DNA of 64,000 nucleotides, taken from Flectobacillus sp. BAB-3569. Its GTDB lineage: Bacteria > Bacteroidota > Bacteroidia > Cytophagales > Spirosomataceae. Under the pieces are notes generated by a model. It did not search any database and had not been told where the DNA came from. It saw nothing but the letters and a program-made list of their open reading frames with translations. How positions within the stretch are numbered: position 1 is the first letter of the stretch; the number at the start of each line of letters is the position of its first letter. The position numbers were made by a program, and so were the translations under genes. Below, one piece after another: positions 52,796 through 61,731 of the stretch. The DNA lies in contig NZ_NJFZ01000009.1 in NCBI RefSeq assembly GCF_002270355.1, positions 186,001 through 250,000 of the forward strand. Reading direction: 5' to 3'.

Positions 52796-53680
52796 TTAAG
52801 CAAAAGCCTTAGTACATACACCTCTGAAGGATTCGGGCGTATTTTGAACATATTTTTTGAAAAACTTATAAAAATTTGTGGTCTCCTCAAAACCTGCTTG
52901 ATAGGCAATTTCTTTGATAGATAAATTCGGATTAGTGAGTAGTCGTTTGATTTGCAAAATCACGATTTCATCAATAAACTGTTTGGCAGATTTATGAAGG
53001 ATATTTTGGGTAATATTATTGATGGTTTTGGTGCTAAGATTCATTTTTTCTGCATAATCTTCCACTTTCTTTGTCTCCAAGCAATGGGCTTCCACCAAGG
53101 CTTGCAGTTTTACAAACTCAGGTAAATATTTACGATTTTGTAATTGTAGAGCCGATAGCGATTTTTGACGTAGTAATTTGTTAAGAAAAATATGTAACAA
53201 AGAACCGACGATAGGAAGGGCATACTCGTCTTGTAGGTTATTATACTCTTGCGCTATTTCAGCGATTAAAGGAACAAAAAGTTTATATTGCTCACTATCT
53301 AACTCAGTGAGAGGAGCCGTAATCAATTCATTAAATAACTGCAAGCATTTAGTCGCCTCAGATTTTTCGAAAAACTGAATGAAAAAATCCTCCGTAAACA
53401 CAAACAAATACCCCTTACTTTCAGAATAATGATAACGATGAATTTGATCTTTTCGAATGGTTAAAATAGTCCCTTGCTGATAGGAGTAATCCACAAAATC
53501 AATGGTATGCTTCCCCGAACCCGAAGTACAAATCAGAATGGTGTAGAAATTATTCTTCTGGTAATTCCGTAATGCATCGCTCAAATCTGCTCTTTGGAGC
53601 AAATTCTCTAACAACAATAAGTCAAACTGGCTAGCATTGCGACGGTTATCGTATTTGATGAGTTGGATGTTTTGTCTCAT
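52796..53680 (-). CDS. AraC family transcriptional regulator
   Basis: The 294-residue regulator has an N-terminal cupin-like sensing domain (LLICTSGSGKHTIDFVDYS as a guide segment) and a C-terminal AraC DNA-binding domain: YAEKMNLSTKTINNITQNIL, then NLSIKEIAYQAGFEETTNFYKFFKKY. It is an activator type with unknown ligand. Its position between the quinone-reductase-like gene and the siderophore receptor operon suggests either could be its target. The siderophore operon, transcribed the same way and upstream of it, is closed by a terminator between them. Confidence 0.87.
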   Translation of the reverse strand: MRQNIQLIKYDNRRNASQFDLLLLENLLQRADLSDALRNYQKNNFYTILICTSGSGKHTIDFVDYSYQQGTILTIRKDQIHRYHYSESKGYLFVFTEDFFIQFFEKSEATKCLQLFNELITAPLTELDSEQYKLFVPLIAEIAQEYNNLQDEYALPIVGSLLHIFLNKLLRQKSLSALQLQNRKYLPEFVKLQALVEAHCLETKKVEDYAEKMNLSTKTINNITQNILHKSAKQFIDEIVILQIKRLLTNPNLSIKEIAYQAGFEETTNFYKFFKKYVQNTPESFRGVCTKAFA

Positions 53681-53762
53681 GGTTTTAAAAATGACTTAAT
53701 CTTGCTCAATAACCTAAATTTACCTTAATTGATTTCAAGATACTGCATAAAAACAAAACAAA

Positions 53763-53786
53763 AGTCCCACTCCTCGGAGTGGGACT
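53763..53786 (-). terminator. terminator of the siderophore receptor operon
   Basis: AGTCCCACTC pairs with GAGTGGGACT around a 4-base loop; the minus strand goes on TTTGTTTTG. It lies 6 bases after the receptor's stop. Confidence 0.8.
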
Positions 53787-53792
53787 GATATA

Positions 53793-56204
53793 TTAAAAAC
53801 TAAAACTAACATTCGCCATTAATCTTCTTGGCATTTGCGGCTCTATGGTGGTCCAACCACTGAAGTATTGTTTGTTGGTAAGGTTGTCGAGTTTTAATCC
53901 TAGACGCATTTTTGAAATATTATAAAACACTGAGGCGTTCAGTACTGTATAACTTGGTAGCGTGAATACGCCCGTTACCGAATTGTTGGTAATAAGGTTT
54001 TCGCTTGCGTAATTTCCTCCCAAGCCAAATCCTAAGCCTTTGGCTTTACCTTGAAGAAGTGTGTAACTCGCCCAAAAATTGGCTAAATCCGCAGGACCTG
54101 CACTTACTGGACGACGGTTGAGTAAACTTTCGGCAACTTTTGTTTGCTTGCTATCATTATGCGAATATCCGAAAATGAGGTTCAATCCTGCAATCGGGTT
54201 AGCAATCAAGTCAAATTCGATACCTTTACTAATCTGAGTTCCGTCTTGAACGGTGATATTATATGTCTTTCCATCTCGAACTACAACATCTGCACGAGTC
54301 ATGTTGTTGACAGTAATGTCGTAATAACTAGCAGTAAAATTGATTCTGTTTTGCCATAAATCTACTTTGATACCTCCTTCAAATTGGTTGGCCTGTTGAG
54401 GCTTGAAGGTTCCGCTAATATCGGCCAACGGTTGGGTCACAGGCGCTACGTTTCTGAAACCATTCATGTAATTTCCAAATACAGAAACTTTATCTTTGAT
54501 TACTTGATAAACAACTCCTAGTTTTGGCGAAAAGGCATCTTGGTTATAATTACCTGAGGTTACGCCTGTCGCAAAGTTGGTAGTACCAACGGTTTCGAAG
54601 TGGTCATAACGCAAGCTTGCCATTACCATCAATTGCTCGGTAAGATTGAATACATCCGAGGCATAAATTCCATAAGTATTGCTTACAGCCTTAGTTTTGG
54701 TTGGTGCATTGTTGGCTGCAATTTTGGCATCTAGGGCTTGTCTGGTCAACAAAGGATAGCGTTGGTCGTTGCTTTTACTGGTATTTACTTGGTCAAACAA
54801 AATATACGCAGTATTGTAATTGAGTGCTACTTGTTGCAAATAGTCAAACCCAAACAGGAATCTATTTCTGATTTTTCCGATGTTAAAATCACCAATAAAA
54901 TTCTGCTGTAAATTGGTTGTGGTAACCGTCGAGGTCAAGTCTGCGATGTATCTGCTCACCAAGGTATCATTGTTTGCTTGCAAATACATAATGTACGAAT
55001 AATACCCGTCTGATTCTCTTACACTTTTGGCGATATTGGTTTGTGATGTCCATTTGTCAGAAATTTTATAATTCGCCTGACCGAAGATATTTAGTGTGTT
55101 GTTGGTAATGGTAATATCATTGCTTGTATAAGAGCGATTGTAGTCAAATTGAAGTTCACTAGGGTTGGTAGCAATCAGTTTTCGAGAACGATTCAGGAAA
55201 ATCATCAAAGGATTTGTTCCTGTTTGAGTCATATACTCTGCCGTAATATTGACATTCAACTTGTCATTTACTTTATAGCTAAAACTAGGAGCTACAAAAG
55301 TACTTTTTCTAAATCCAGCATCCTGAAAACTTCCTTGATATTGATGTGAACCATTCACACGCATCAAGAGCTTATTTTCTTTATCTAGGGGCGTATTGAC
55401 ATCCAAACTTAGTCTACTCAAGTCATATCCACCAATCGAATAGGATACCTCTCCCCCAAAAGTTTCGTAAGGCTTTTTGGTTACAATATTCAACAGTCCA
55501 CCAAACGAAATCAAACTACTGCCAAAAAGCGTTCCCGATGGACCTTTGATACTTTCGATGCGTTCGATGTTTGCGGGGTCAATACCACCGTTGGTTTGTC
55601 CTGCTACGCCGTTTACCATGGTTGGCTGTACCGCAAAACCACGCATCGAAAAGTAACCAGCACCATCGCCACCACGACCCGTTGCCGACCACAGACGATT
55701 AACTCCTGGGGCATTTTTCAAGGCATCGTCAAAGCTTACAATCATTTGTTCTTTCAAAAGCTCTTTACCGATGCTGTTGTAAACCTGTGGATTTTCTAAG
55801 TTTTTCAATGGCATTCTGGCAATGTAATCTGTCTCTTTTTGAGCAAATTTGTTCACTCCTCCCGACACAATTACCTCGTCTAATTGCTCAGCGCTTTCTT
55901 TTAGAGTAAAGTTTAGTTTAGCATGTTGACCAGCTTTTAAGTCTACTTTTTGCTCTTGCGTCTCCAAACCAATCAAGCTTAATCTCAAGGTATATTTCCC
56001 AGGTTTTATACGCTCAATACTATACGTGCCATTGGCATCTGTTAAAGTACCACGGTTAATTTCAATGAGTTGGACACTTACATACGCTGCTGACTTACCA
56101 TCAGAAGTTTTGATATTACCACTGAGTTTTGCTCGTTCATTTTGGGCAAAAGAATGTCCAAGGCTTAGGATTCCTAAGACCAAAAAATTTAAAATTGCTT
56201 TCAT
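53793..56204 (-). CDS. TonB-dependent siderophore receptor
   Basis: The 803-residue outer-membrane receptor has a signal peptide (to about 20) and a carboxypeptidase-like regulatory domain (LSGNIKTSDGKSAAYVSVQL). The plug contains LKNAPGVNRLWSATGRGGDG, YFSMRGFAV, IERIESIKGPSGTLFGS and GGLLNIVTKKP. A 22-strand barrel ends in MPRRLMANVSFSF, with a terminal aromatic residue. This plug pattern matches siderophore receptors such as FhuA/FpvA. It takes up ferric siderophore with TonB energy. The gene starts 12 bases after the PepSY gene's stop, so they form one operon. Confidence 0.92.
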   Translation of the reverse strand: MKAILNFLVLGILSLGHSFAQNERAKLSGNIKTSDGKSAAYVSVQLIEINRGTLTDANGTYSIERIKPGKYTLRLSLIGLETQEQKVDLKAGQHAKLNFTLKESAEQLDEVIVSGGVNKFAQKETDYIARMPLKNLENPQVYNSIGKELLKEQMIVSFDDALKNAPGVNRLWSATGRGGDGAGYFSMRGFAVQPTMVNGVAGQTNGGIDPANIERIESIKGPSGTLFGSSLISFGGLLNIVTKKPYETFGGEVSYSIGGYDLSRLSLDVNTPLDKENKLLMRVNGSHQYQGSFQDAGFRKSTFVAPSFSYKVNDKLNVNITAEYMTQTGTNPLMIFLNRSRKLIATNPSELQFDYNRSYTSNDITITNNTLNIFGQANYKISDKWTSQTNIAKSVRESDGYYSYIMYLQANNDTLVSRYIADLTSTVTTTNLQQNFIGDFNIGKIRNRFLFGFDYLQQVALNYNTAYILFDQVNTSKSNDQRYPLLTRQALDAKIAANNAPTKTKAVSNTYGIYASDVFNLTEQLMVMASLRYDHFETVGTTNFATGVTSGNYNQDAFSPKLGVVYQVIKDKVSVFGNYMNGFRNVAPVTQPLADISGTFKPQQANQFEGGIKVDLWQNRINFTASYYDITVNNMTRADVVVRDGKTYNITVQDGTQISKGIEFDLIANPIAGLNLIFGYSHNDSKQTKVAESLLNRRPVSAGPADLANFWASYTLLQGKAKGLGFGLGGNYASENLITNNSVTGVFTLPSYTVLNASVFYNISKMRLGLKLDNLTNKQYFSGWTTIEPQMPRRLMANVSFSF

Positions 56205-56216
56205 TGTTTTATAAAA

Positions 56217-57428
56217 TTAGTGAGTGACAGTTTCTGTCAAAATTTGCTTTTTGCTTGATGTTACGTTTTTCTTTTTGCGACGACCCCACCAAATCAGGAA
56301 TCCGCTTACGGGTAAACTAGCAGAGATAAGACTCACCACAAAGGCCAGAATCTTGGACCATATCCCAAAAATTGATCCTACATGGACATCGTAATTGGCT
56401 GCTATAGCTTTTTCTCCAAGATTTTTGTCTTGATGTTTGTGTACATACAGGAGTTTACCAGAGTTTTCGTCGAAAATAAGATTATGATTTTTATGGTAGG
56501 AGTAGGATAATTCTTTCACAAAAACCGATAGATTTTCATGTTTATGGTCGTCTAAATGTTCTTGTCCCAAGTCGATACGATAACCGTAAGCATTAGGAAA
56601 ACGTTGTTCAACTTGTTGTGAAATTCTGTCGATAGTTTGAGCGTTTCTTTGCTCAATTGGCGCCGAAGTTTTGTAATTTGAAAAGTCTGGATACTTGGTT
56701 TGTCCTCCTGAAAACGTAAAATAGATTAAGGCTTTTACTGCAAAAAAAGAATAAAAAATGCCCGTCATTGCAATAATTAAGGCAAAAAAGGAAGCGTAAA
56801 ATCCTAGGACATTGTGTAAGTCATAATTTTTGCGACGCCAGTTTTTGACATTTTTCCAAGAAAACCAAAAACGCTGTTTGGCAGCTGATTTGTTTTTGGG
56901 CCACCATAAAATAATGCCAGAAATCAAAGAAACGATGAAAATAAGCACTGGAATACCGACGATATATTTGCCCCAATCATTCCTGAGAAGTAAACTCCAG
57001 TGAATGAATTTTACGATATTAAAAAAGCCATTCTTCTCATCATATACCGCTAGCACTTTTCCGTTGAAGGGGTTTACATAAGCAGTCTTGTATATCACCA
57101 ACCTATCAAAATAATTCCAACCTCTTTTGTCAGATTCATGATAGACAAATTTATAGCTCTGCGCTTTATTCAATGGAATTTCGACCCAATGCAAAGGATA
57201 CTTTTCATGCGTTTGTTGATTCACCAAAGCTTCCAATTTTCGGAGTGGGAGCGTACTCTTTTGGGTAATATTAGGCTCTTGATGATAAATATATTCTTTT
57301 CTGATAATGCCTTGTATTTCCTCTTTAAATACATACATGGCTCCTGTAATGCTCACAATAAACACAATCAGACCAGTGCTTAGGCCAAGCCAAAGATGAA
57401 GTTTGCCAATAGTTTTTTTGAAAGACAT
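56217..57428 (-). CDS. PepSY-associated TM helix protein (iron-uptake reductase type)
   Basis: The 403-residue inner-membrane protein has four long membrane helices. The first is in KTIGKLHLWLGLSTGLIVFIVSITGAMYVF with a histidine near its start, followed by RRKNYDLHNVLGFYASFFAL and VGSIFGIWSKILAFVVSLIS, and a PepSY-like extracytoplasmic region lies between helices. Proteins of this kind accompany siderophore receptors and are thought to reduce ferric siderophores at the inner membrane. It is first in the two-gene operon with the receptor, and its upstream region holds Fur-like palindromes. Confidence 0.88.
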   Translation of the reverse strand: MSFKKTIGKLHLWLGLSTGLIVFIVSITGAMYVFKEEIQGIIRKEYIYHQEPNITQKSTLPLRKLEALVNQQTHEKYPLHWVEIPLNKAQSYKFVYHESDKRGWNYFDRLVIYKTAYVNPFNGKVLAVYDEKNGFFNIVKFIHWSLLLRNDWGKYIVGIPVLIFIVSLISGIILWWPKNKSAAKQRFWFSWKNVKNWRRKNYDLHNVLGFYASFFALIIAMTGIFYSFFAVKALIYFTFSGGQTKYPDFSNYKTSAPIEQRNAQTIDRISQQVEQRFPNAYGYRIDLGQEHLDDHKHENLSVFVKELSYSYHKNHNLIFDENSGKLLYVHKHQDKNLGEKAIAANYDVHVGSIFGIWSKILAFVVSLISASLPVSGFLIWWGRRKKKNVTSSKKQILTETVTH

Positions 57429-57455
57429 GATAGATTTAGTTCAAAAGCATTTTGT

Positions 57456-57541
57456 TTATTTAGACTTATTAAAAATAATGCCACAAAGTAAGGGAGGTAA
57501 TTTTTAAAAAGCAATATTTATTTAGAATTATTATAAATAAA
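57456..57541 (-). promoter_or_regulatory. two Fur-like palindromes upstream of the iron operon
   Basis: At 57517-57541 TTTATTTAGAAT faces ATTATAAATAAA around one central base (arms of 12 with one mismatch). At 57456-57478 TTATTTAGACT faces ATTAAAAATAA, a weaker copy sharing the TTATTTAGA half. They lie 28-113 bases before the PepSY start codon. Iron-dependent repression by a Fur-family protein is inferred from shape and context. Confidence 0.5.
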
Positions 57542-57551
57542 AAAATGGATG

Positions 57552-57717
57552 ATAAGTTAGTGGGCAAAATAAGATTTGATTTTTGAGCTTTCGGCTCTGG
57601 GCATTCGGTAAAATATATCTATCGTTACTAAAAAACATTTTAACACTCTTTGCCTTGCGCCTGTTGCCTTGTCCAAATGATAAAAAACTTAAATATAATT
57701 TTGCACTAATACTTAAT
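57552..57717 (+). mobile_element. family A MITE-like element, best-preserved ends
   Basis: The left end ATAAGTTAGTGGGCAAAATA and the right end ATTTTGCACTAATACTTAAT are inverted copies of each other. Between them are TTTTTGAGCTTTCGGCTCTG, ACATTTTAACACTCTTTGCC and the TTGCGCCTGTTGCCTTGTCC block, all shared with the copies at 7440, 19552 and 60469. There is no coding potential. Confidence 0.7.
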
Positions 57718-57853
57718 ATAAACAAATCAGAAAGAGTGATAGCCTAATTTTAAAGTGAAGAGAAATTATTGATAAGTTTAGAGCTATAAAAACGTTAAAC
57801 AATTGATTTATGACAACAATGTTTGATTATCCAAGCTTAATTAATTCTGGAAT

Positions 57854-58525
57854 ATGATACGATTTTTGATGTTTTTTCTCTTTCTTTCTCAGACGCTGTT
57901 CTCGCAACAAAGTCAGTATTACCAACTATCTGCTGAGGCTTTTAGTAAATTACCTCAAATAAAAATGCCTATCAATCCTGTTGCGCCAGATTATGAACTG
58001 TTGGATGCTGCGATTTTTCATCAGACCAATTTGATGCGAAAAAAATATGGATTACCTGCATTCAAACTAGGAGAAGGGCTTTATCGTGCTGCTCGAAATC
58101 ATTCGGAAGCGATGATTAATCGGGATTTTTATGACCATCAAAATCCTTACAACAGAAGCCTTCGAAATTTGGATGATAGAATTGAGCAATTCGATAGGCC
58201 TTACTTTGAATTAGCCGAAAATATTGCCGAAATAGATTTGATAGATACTCCAAATGATTTTTGCCCCGAAAGAATGTCTAATGGAGAATATCGTTATATG
58301 GATTGCCGTACACATCGACCTTATAAAATGATGTCTTATTGGACACTTGCAGAGGAGGCGCTTCGTTTGTGGATGGAGTCTAAACCGCACAGACGTAATA
58401 TTTTAAACCCCGAAATGCGCCTTATTGGATGTGCTGTCCAAATTTGTAAACGCCCTTATTCGACTGAGGAAGGTCCTTTTGCTAGACTCACCCAAGATTT
58501 TGCTTCCGAGCCATTACCCGAATAA
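57854..58525 (+). CDS. CAP domain (SCP-like) secreted protein
   Basis: The 223-residue product has a signal peptide (MIRFLMFFLFLSQTLFSQ). The CAP motifs are visible: ALHQ-type start DAAIFHQTNLMRKKYGLPAF, then AARNHSEAMINRDFYDHQNP with the metal-site H and E, and EEALRLWMESKPHRRNILNP, in which SxPHR is the second half of the cavity, before LIGCAVQICKRP. Bacterial CAP proteins are secreted and may bind lipids or act on the envelope; the exact activity is unknown. It is a single gene. Confidence 0.87.
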   Translation: MIRFLMFFLFLSQTLFSQQSQYYQLSAEAFSKLPQIKMPINPVAPDYELLDAAIFHQTNLMRKKYGLPAFKLGEGLYRAARNHSEAMINRDFYDHQNPYNRSLRNLDDRIEQFDRPYFELAENIAEIDLIDTPNDFCPERMSNGEYRYMDCRTHRPYKMMSYWTLAEEALRLWMESKPHRRNILNPEMRLIGCAVQICKRPYSTEEGPFARLTQDFASEPLPE

Positions 58526-59031
58526 AAACTTCCTTAAATGCTAAACTAAGCGGGTAATTCTTGTGTTATGCCAAAATAAGCTTAAGTTGCAGGAACTTGC
58601 GCTAAATTTGAAAAAGTGACCAAAAAATGCCTGTTTTTAGGTATCTTTGTCAGAAAGCACCAATAAAAATATAGTTTTCCTGCCTGTTGGCAATGCCCGC
58701 TTTCCCATAAATTACGTACAAAAGGTTCTTCATTGTCAGTATTTTCTGACAGAAAAATCGAGAGGTATTAGGTGGTTGGATTCGAAGAACCAAATGTTTG
58801 ATAAGTCCATCTGTCTCATCCTCTGTCTATTGCAATGATTAATTCGTAACTACTTGGGTTATTTAGGAGGAAATTTGTAAATACAAGTAAACCACTTGTA
58901 TGAGATAAAAGTGACTATTGGCAAAATTAAAATGGATTGGTGATGGTGAAAAAAATGTTTGCCTGATAACAATTAGTCATTTTACGATATCTCAAAATTG
59001 ATTTGATATACGAAGACAGAAATATAGACCA
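58526..59031. other. 506-base gap with an orphan promoter element
   Basis: A perfect TATCTTTG (58642-58649) sits 383 bases before the MBL gene, with no convincing gene in between; the 63-residue frame that overlaps it starts with TTG. It could give the MBL gene a long leader or drive a small RNA. The rest is featureless. Confidence 0.35.
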
Positions 59032-60462
59032 ATGAAATTAACATTTTGGGGTGCTTCGAGACAAGTAACAGGCAGTATGTACCTGCTCGAACTCGAAGAC
59101 GATTACAAGATTCTGATTGATTGTGGTACGGACATGGAGCGTGAATTAGATTTTACGCAACCCGTTACTGGATATCAGCCCTTCTTCCCCTTCGAAGCTG
59201 CTCAGGTCAATTTGGTTCTGTTAACTCACGCACACATCGACCACTCGGGAAACATTCCAATGTTGTACCGTGAAGGTTATGAAGGACAAGTGCTATGTAC
59301 GCCTCCTACGGCCGAATTAGCGGAGATTCTTTTGTATGATGCAGCGAGTTTGAACTACAAAAAACTGAAGCAAGCGGAAGGAGATAGCAAGAAGAAAAAG
59401 AAAAAAATGGACCGCTTGATGGTAAAGGGTGACCTTTATCTACAGAAGGATGTCGAGGATACGATGAGTAATTTTGTTACTCTTCAATTTAATCGTCGCT
59501 TTAAGGTCAAAGATGGTGTTTGGGTAACTTTTGTTCCTGCTGGGCACTTATTGGGGGCGGCTCACGTGATAGTCGAAGCATTTGACAATGGTGAAAAGAA
59601 AAGTATTTGCTTTTCAGGAGATATCGGAAGAGAAAATTATCCTCTTTTGGTTGATCCCGCAAAGGAGTTGCCACAAACGGATTATGTCGTTTGTGAGACC
59701 ACCTATGGCGCTCGCTTACACGAAGATAAGGTAATTCCAGAGGATGCTTTGGCAAAGGTTATTCAAAGAGCCTGTATTGATTTGCCAGGCCGTTTGATTA
59801 TTCCAGCCTTTTCTGTAGGTCGTACGCAAGCTTTGCTGTATACCCTCAATAAGCTTTATACCGAACGTGGATTCAAGCCTATTAAGGTATTTAGTGATTC
59901 ACCTTTGGCGTATGCTAGTACGAAGATTTATCAGAAGAATGTTCGTCAGTTGAATAAAGCAGCACAGGAGTTTTATGAAGAAAACGACGGTTTGTTTGAC
60001 TTTGAAAACTTGCAGTATATTCAATCTGAAAAAGCGAGTAGAGCTATTTCGAATTATACCGAGCCTTGTATTATTATCTCTGCTTCTGGTATGGTGTCTG
60101 GTGGGCGTGTTGAACAGCATATTGCTGCCAATATCAATAATGTGTATTGTACCATTTTATTAGTTGGTTTTGCTTCTGAAGGTACTCTAGGCTGGAAGTT
60201 GATGCACGGGCAAAAAACACTTCGTATCAAAGACGTGGAATTGCCTGTATTGGCAACAGTCGAGAAAATCGACGTGTTCAGCGGACATGGTGACCAAAAT
60301 GACTTGTTGAAATTTGTAAGTAAACATAAACCAGAGCGTGTAAAGAAAGTATTCTTGGTTCACGGTGAGGAAGAAAGTATGGTTATTTTCAAAGAGCTTC
60401 TTGAAGGAAAAGGCTACGCCAATGTCGAAATGCCAGAAAAGGGACAATCATACGATTTATAG
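59032..60462 (+). CDS. MBL-fold beta-CASP RNA-processing family protein
   Basis: The 476-residue cytoplasmic protein is full length for the family. Metallo-beta-lactamase motifs include THAHIDHSGN (65-74), PAGHLLGAAHVIVE and FSGDIGREN. The beta-CASP part has KVFSDSPLA, SASGMVSGGR, and the C-terminal RMMBL-type domain has KIDVFSGHGDQNDLL and FLVHGEEESMVIF. These are the features of CPSF73/YSH1-like nucleases, which cut RNA (endo- or 5'-exonuclease) at a di-zinc site. Its specific RNA targets are unknown. A family A element starts 6 bases after the stop codon. Confidence 0.88.
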   Translation: MKLTFWGASRQVTGSMYLLELEDDYKILIDCGTDMERELDFTQPVTGYQPFFPFEAAQVNLVLLTHAHIDHSGNIPMLYREGYEGQVLCTPPTAELAEILLYDAASLNYKKLKQAEGDSKKKKKKMDRLMVKGDLYLQKDVEDTMSNFVTLQFNRRFKVKDGVWVTFVPAGHLLGAAHVIVEAFDNGEKKSICFSGDIGRENYPLLVDPAKELPQTDYVVCETTYGARLHEDKVIPEDALAKVIQRACIDLPGRLIIPAFSVGRTQALLYTLNKLYTERGFKPIKVFSDSPLAYASTKIYQKNVRQLNKAAQEFYEENDGLFDFENLQYIQSEKASRAISNYTEPCIIISASGMVSGGRVEQHIAANINNVYCTILLVGFASEGTLGWKLMHGQKTLRIKDVELPVLATVEKIDVFSGHGDQNDLLKFVSKHKPERVKKVFLVHGEEESMVIFKELLEGKGYANVEMPEKGQSYDL

Positions 60463-60468
60463 GTTTTG

Positions 60469-60614
60469 TGTTTTAGGGACAAGGCAACAGGCACAAGGCA
60501 AAGAGTGTTAAAATGTTTTTAACGACCTTAGACATGCATTTTTCCCATAGCCCACCGCCGAAAGCCGATACCTGAAAGCACAATCTTAAACTTTATTTTG
60601 CGTACTAACTTAAC
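60469..60614 (-). mobile_element. family A MITE-like element, inverted copy
   Basis: Read on the minus strand it begins GTTAAGTTAGTACGCAAAAT. It goes on through GCTTTCAGGTATCGGCTTTC, the GGTGGGCTATGGGAAAAATG block, ACATTTTAACACTCTTTGCC and TTGTGCCTGTTGCCTTGTCC, ending by the MBL stop codon. The second terminal repeat is lost. It is very close in sequence to the 19552 and 57552 copies. Confidence 0.65.
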
Positions 60615-60629
60615 TATAGCATAGTTTTA

Positions 60630-60677
60630 TATCAAAAAAGGCGTTCGAAAAACTAACTTCGAACGCCTTTTTTGATA
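60630..60677. terminator. bidirectional terminator
   Basis: A perfect 20-bp stem (TATCAAAAAAGGCGTTCGAA with its complement at 60658-60677) with an 8-base loop and T-runs on both strands, between the convergent MBL and Cys/Gly-tail genes. Confidence 0.85.
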
Positions 60678-60821
60678 CTATATTTCGAATAATATCTCTT
60701 TAGACGTAAAGAGTTACATCTCTAATTGTAAAATTTTATTAAAAATAATCACTCATCCACTCAATCCCTACTCGCTAAATTGAGGATGATTTTTCAGATG
60801 GTTATTTAAAAAGTATAGAGG

Positions 60822-61646
60822 CTAACTGCCACAGCCACTACATCCACCACTACAACCACTACATCCGCTACCACAGCCACTGCACCCGTGCCCAGCACCG
60901 TCGCCACCATGTCCTCCATCACCTGCATGTCCAGCGTCGCCACCATCAGAAAAAAATGTAGCTCCACAACCTGAATCTGCTTTGTCTTTATCGTCATGAT
61001 TGGTATCAATGCTTTTTTGAAAAGCCATAACCATAGCTATAAGTAATCCTAAAATTCCTGAGATTACCCAAAAAACACTCGTTCCTGATGCTCGAACAAA
61101 CAAGAGCAAACAGCAACAAACAAGAAGAGGAATAGCTAAGGATTGAGTAACTTTGAGAATAAGGTTTTTTCGGATAAACCAATGGTTGCTAGTATCTAAT
61201 CTTTGGAATTGTTGCTTACCAAATCGTTCTTGGTGTGGTCGCCAGATATTTTGAGGAGGAAGAGTGTCGAAGATTTCTTGATAAAATTGTAAGCTTTTGC
61301 TGTAGTAGTTGTCAAATTTGAGTGCTTCTTGATTACCTCCTTCTGTAGGATTATGGTGTATGTGTTTTTGTAGCGTATTATGGCAGAAATCTATCCAATA
61401 GGATTGTGTATAGGTCAGGTGTAAATGCCAAGCTTGGTCAACTTCATCGGATGGGGTAATAGGAGTGGGACTAATACAACAGAGAAAGATAAATTTCTTA
61501 TATTCTTGAATCACTTTTAAAGAATATTGGTGTGTCCAACCATTTTCTCTAGCTAGTCTTTTCGAAAAGGGCAAAGATACATTTGGAACATCCAGTTCAA
61601 ACTGTTGAATGCGGTTCCATAAGTCAAGGTTTTGTTGAGGAATCAT
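60822..61646 (-). CDS. membrane protein with GRDP-like domain and Cys/Gly-rich tail
   Basis: The 274-residue product starts at the ATG at 61646; ATG at 61694 and TTG at 61715 are upstream alternatives. Residues 1-125 contain PSDEVDQAWHLHLTYTQSYW, the DxxWHxH pattern of glycine-rich-domain (GRDP/DUF1399-like) proteins. Two membrane helices follow (about 165-184 and 189-210). The end is a low-complexity tail, HGGDGAGHGCSGCGSGCSGC and onward, with repeated SGC units. This resembles proteins grouped under TIGR04222. The tail may bind metal or be lipid-modified; function is unknown. A family B element lies just upstream. Confidence 0.7.
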   Translation of the reverse strand: MIPQQNLDLWNRIQQFELDVPNVSLPFSKRLARENGWTHQYSLKVIQEYKKFIFLCCISPTPITPSDEVDQAWHLHLTYTQSYWIDFCHNTLQKHIHHNPTEGGNQEALKFDNYYSKSLQFYQEIFDTLPPQNIWRPHQERFGKQQFQRLDTSNHWFIRKNLILKVTQSLAIPLLVCCCLLLFVRASGTSVFWVISGILGLLIAMVMAFQKSIDTNHDDKDKADSGCGATFFSDGGDAGHAGDGGHGGDGAGHGCSGCGSGCSGCSGGCSGCGS

Positions 61647-61731
61647 ACAAATAGAGGTTTTATTTCTATATAAAATATATAGACTATATTCCATATTTGC
61701 AAGTGTTTTAATCAATTTTTGTGTAGGATAA

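Larger units (their letters stand above)
57429..57853. other. 425-base gap: iron-regulatory sites and a family A element
   Basis: Divergent intergenic region between the iron operon and the CAP gene. It contains two candidate operators (57456-57541) and a full family A element (57552-57717). The last 130 bases before the CAP gene show no clear promoter. Confidence 0.5.

Noticed and set aside
58647-58838. 63-residue plus-strand frame
   Set aside because: The start is TTG within the TATCTTTG element, there is no ribosome binding site and no recognisable domain.
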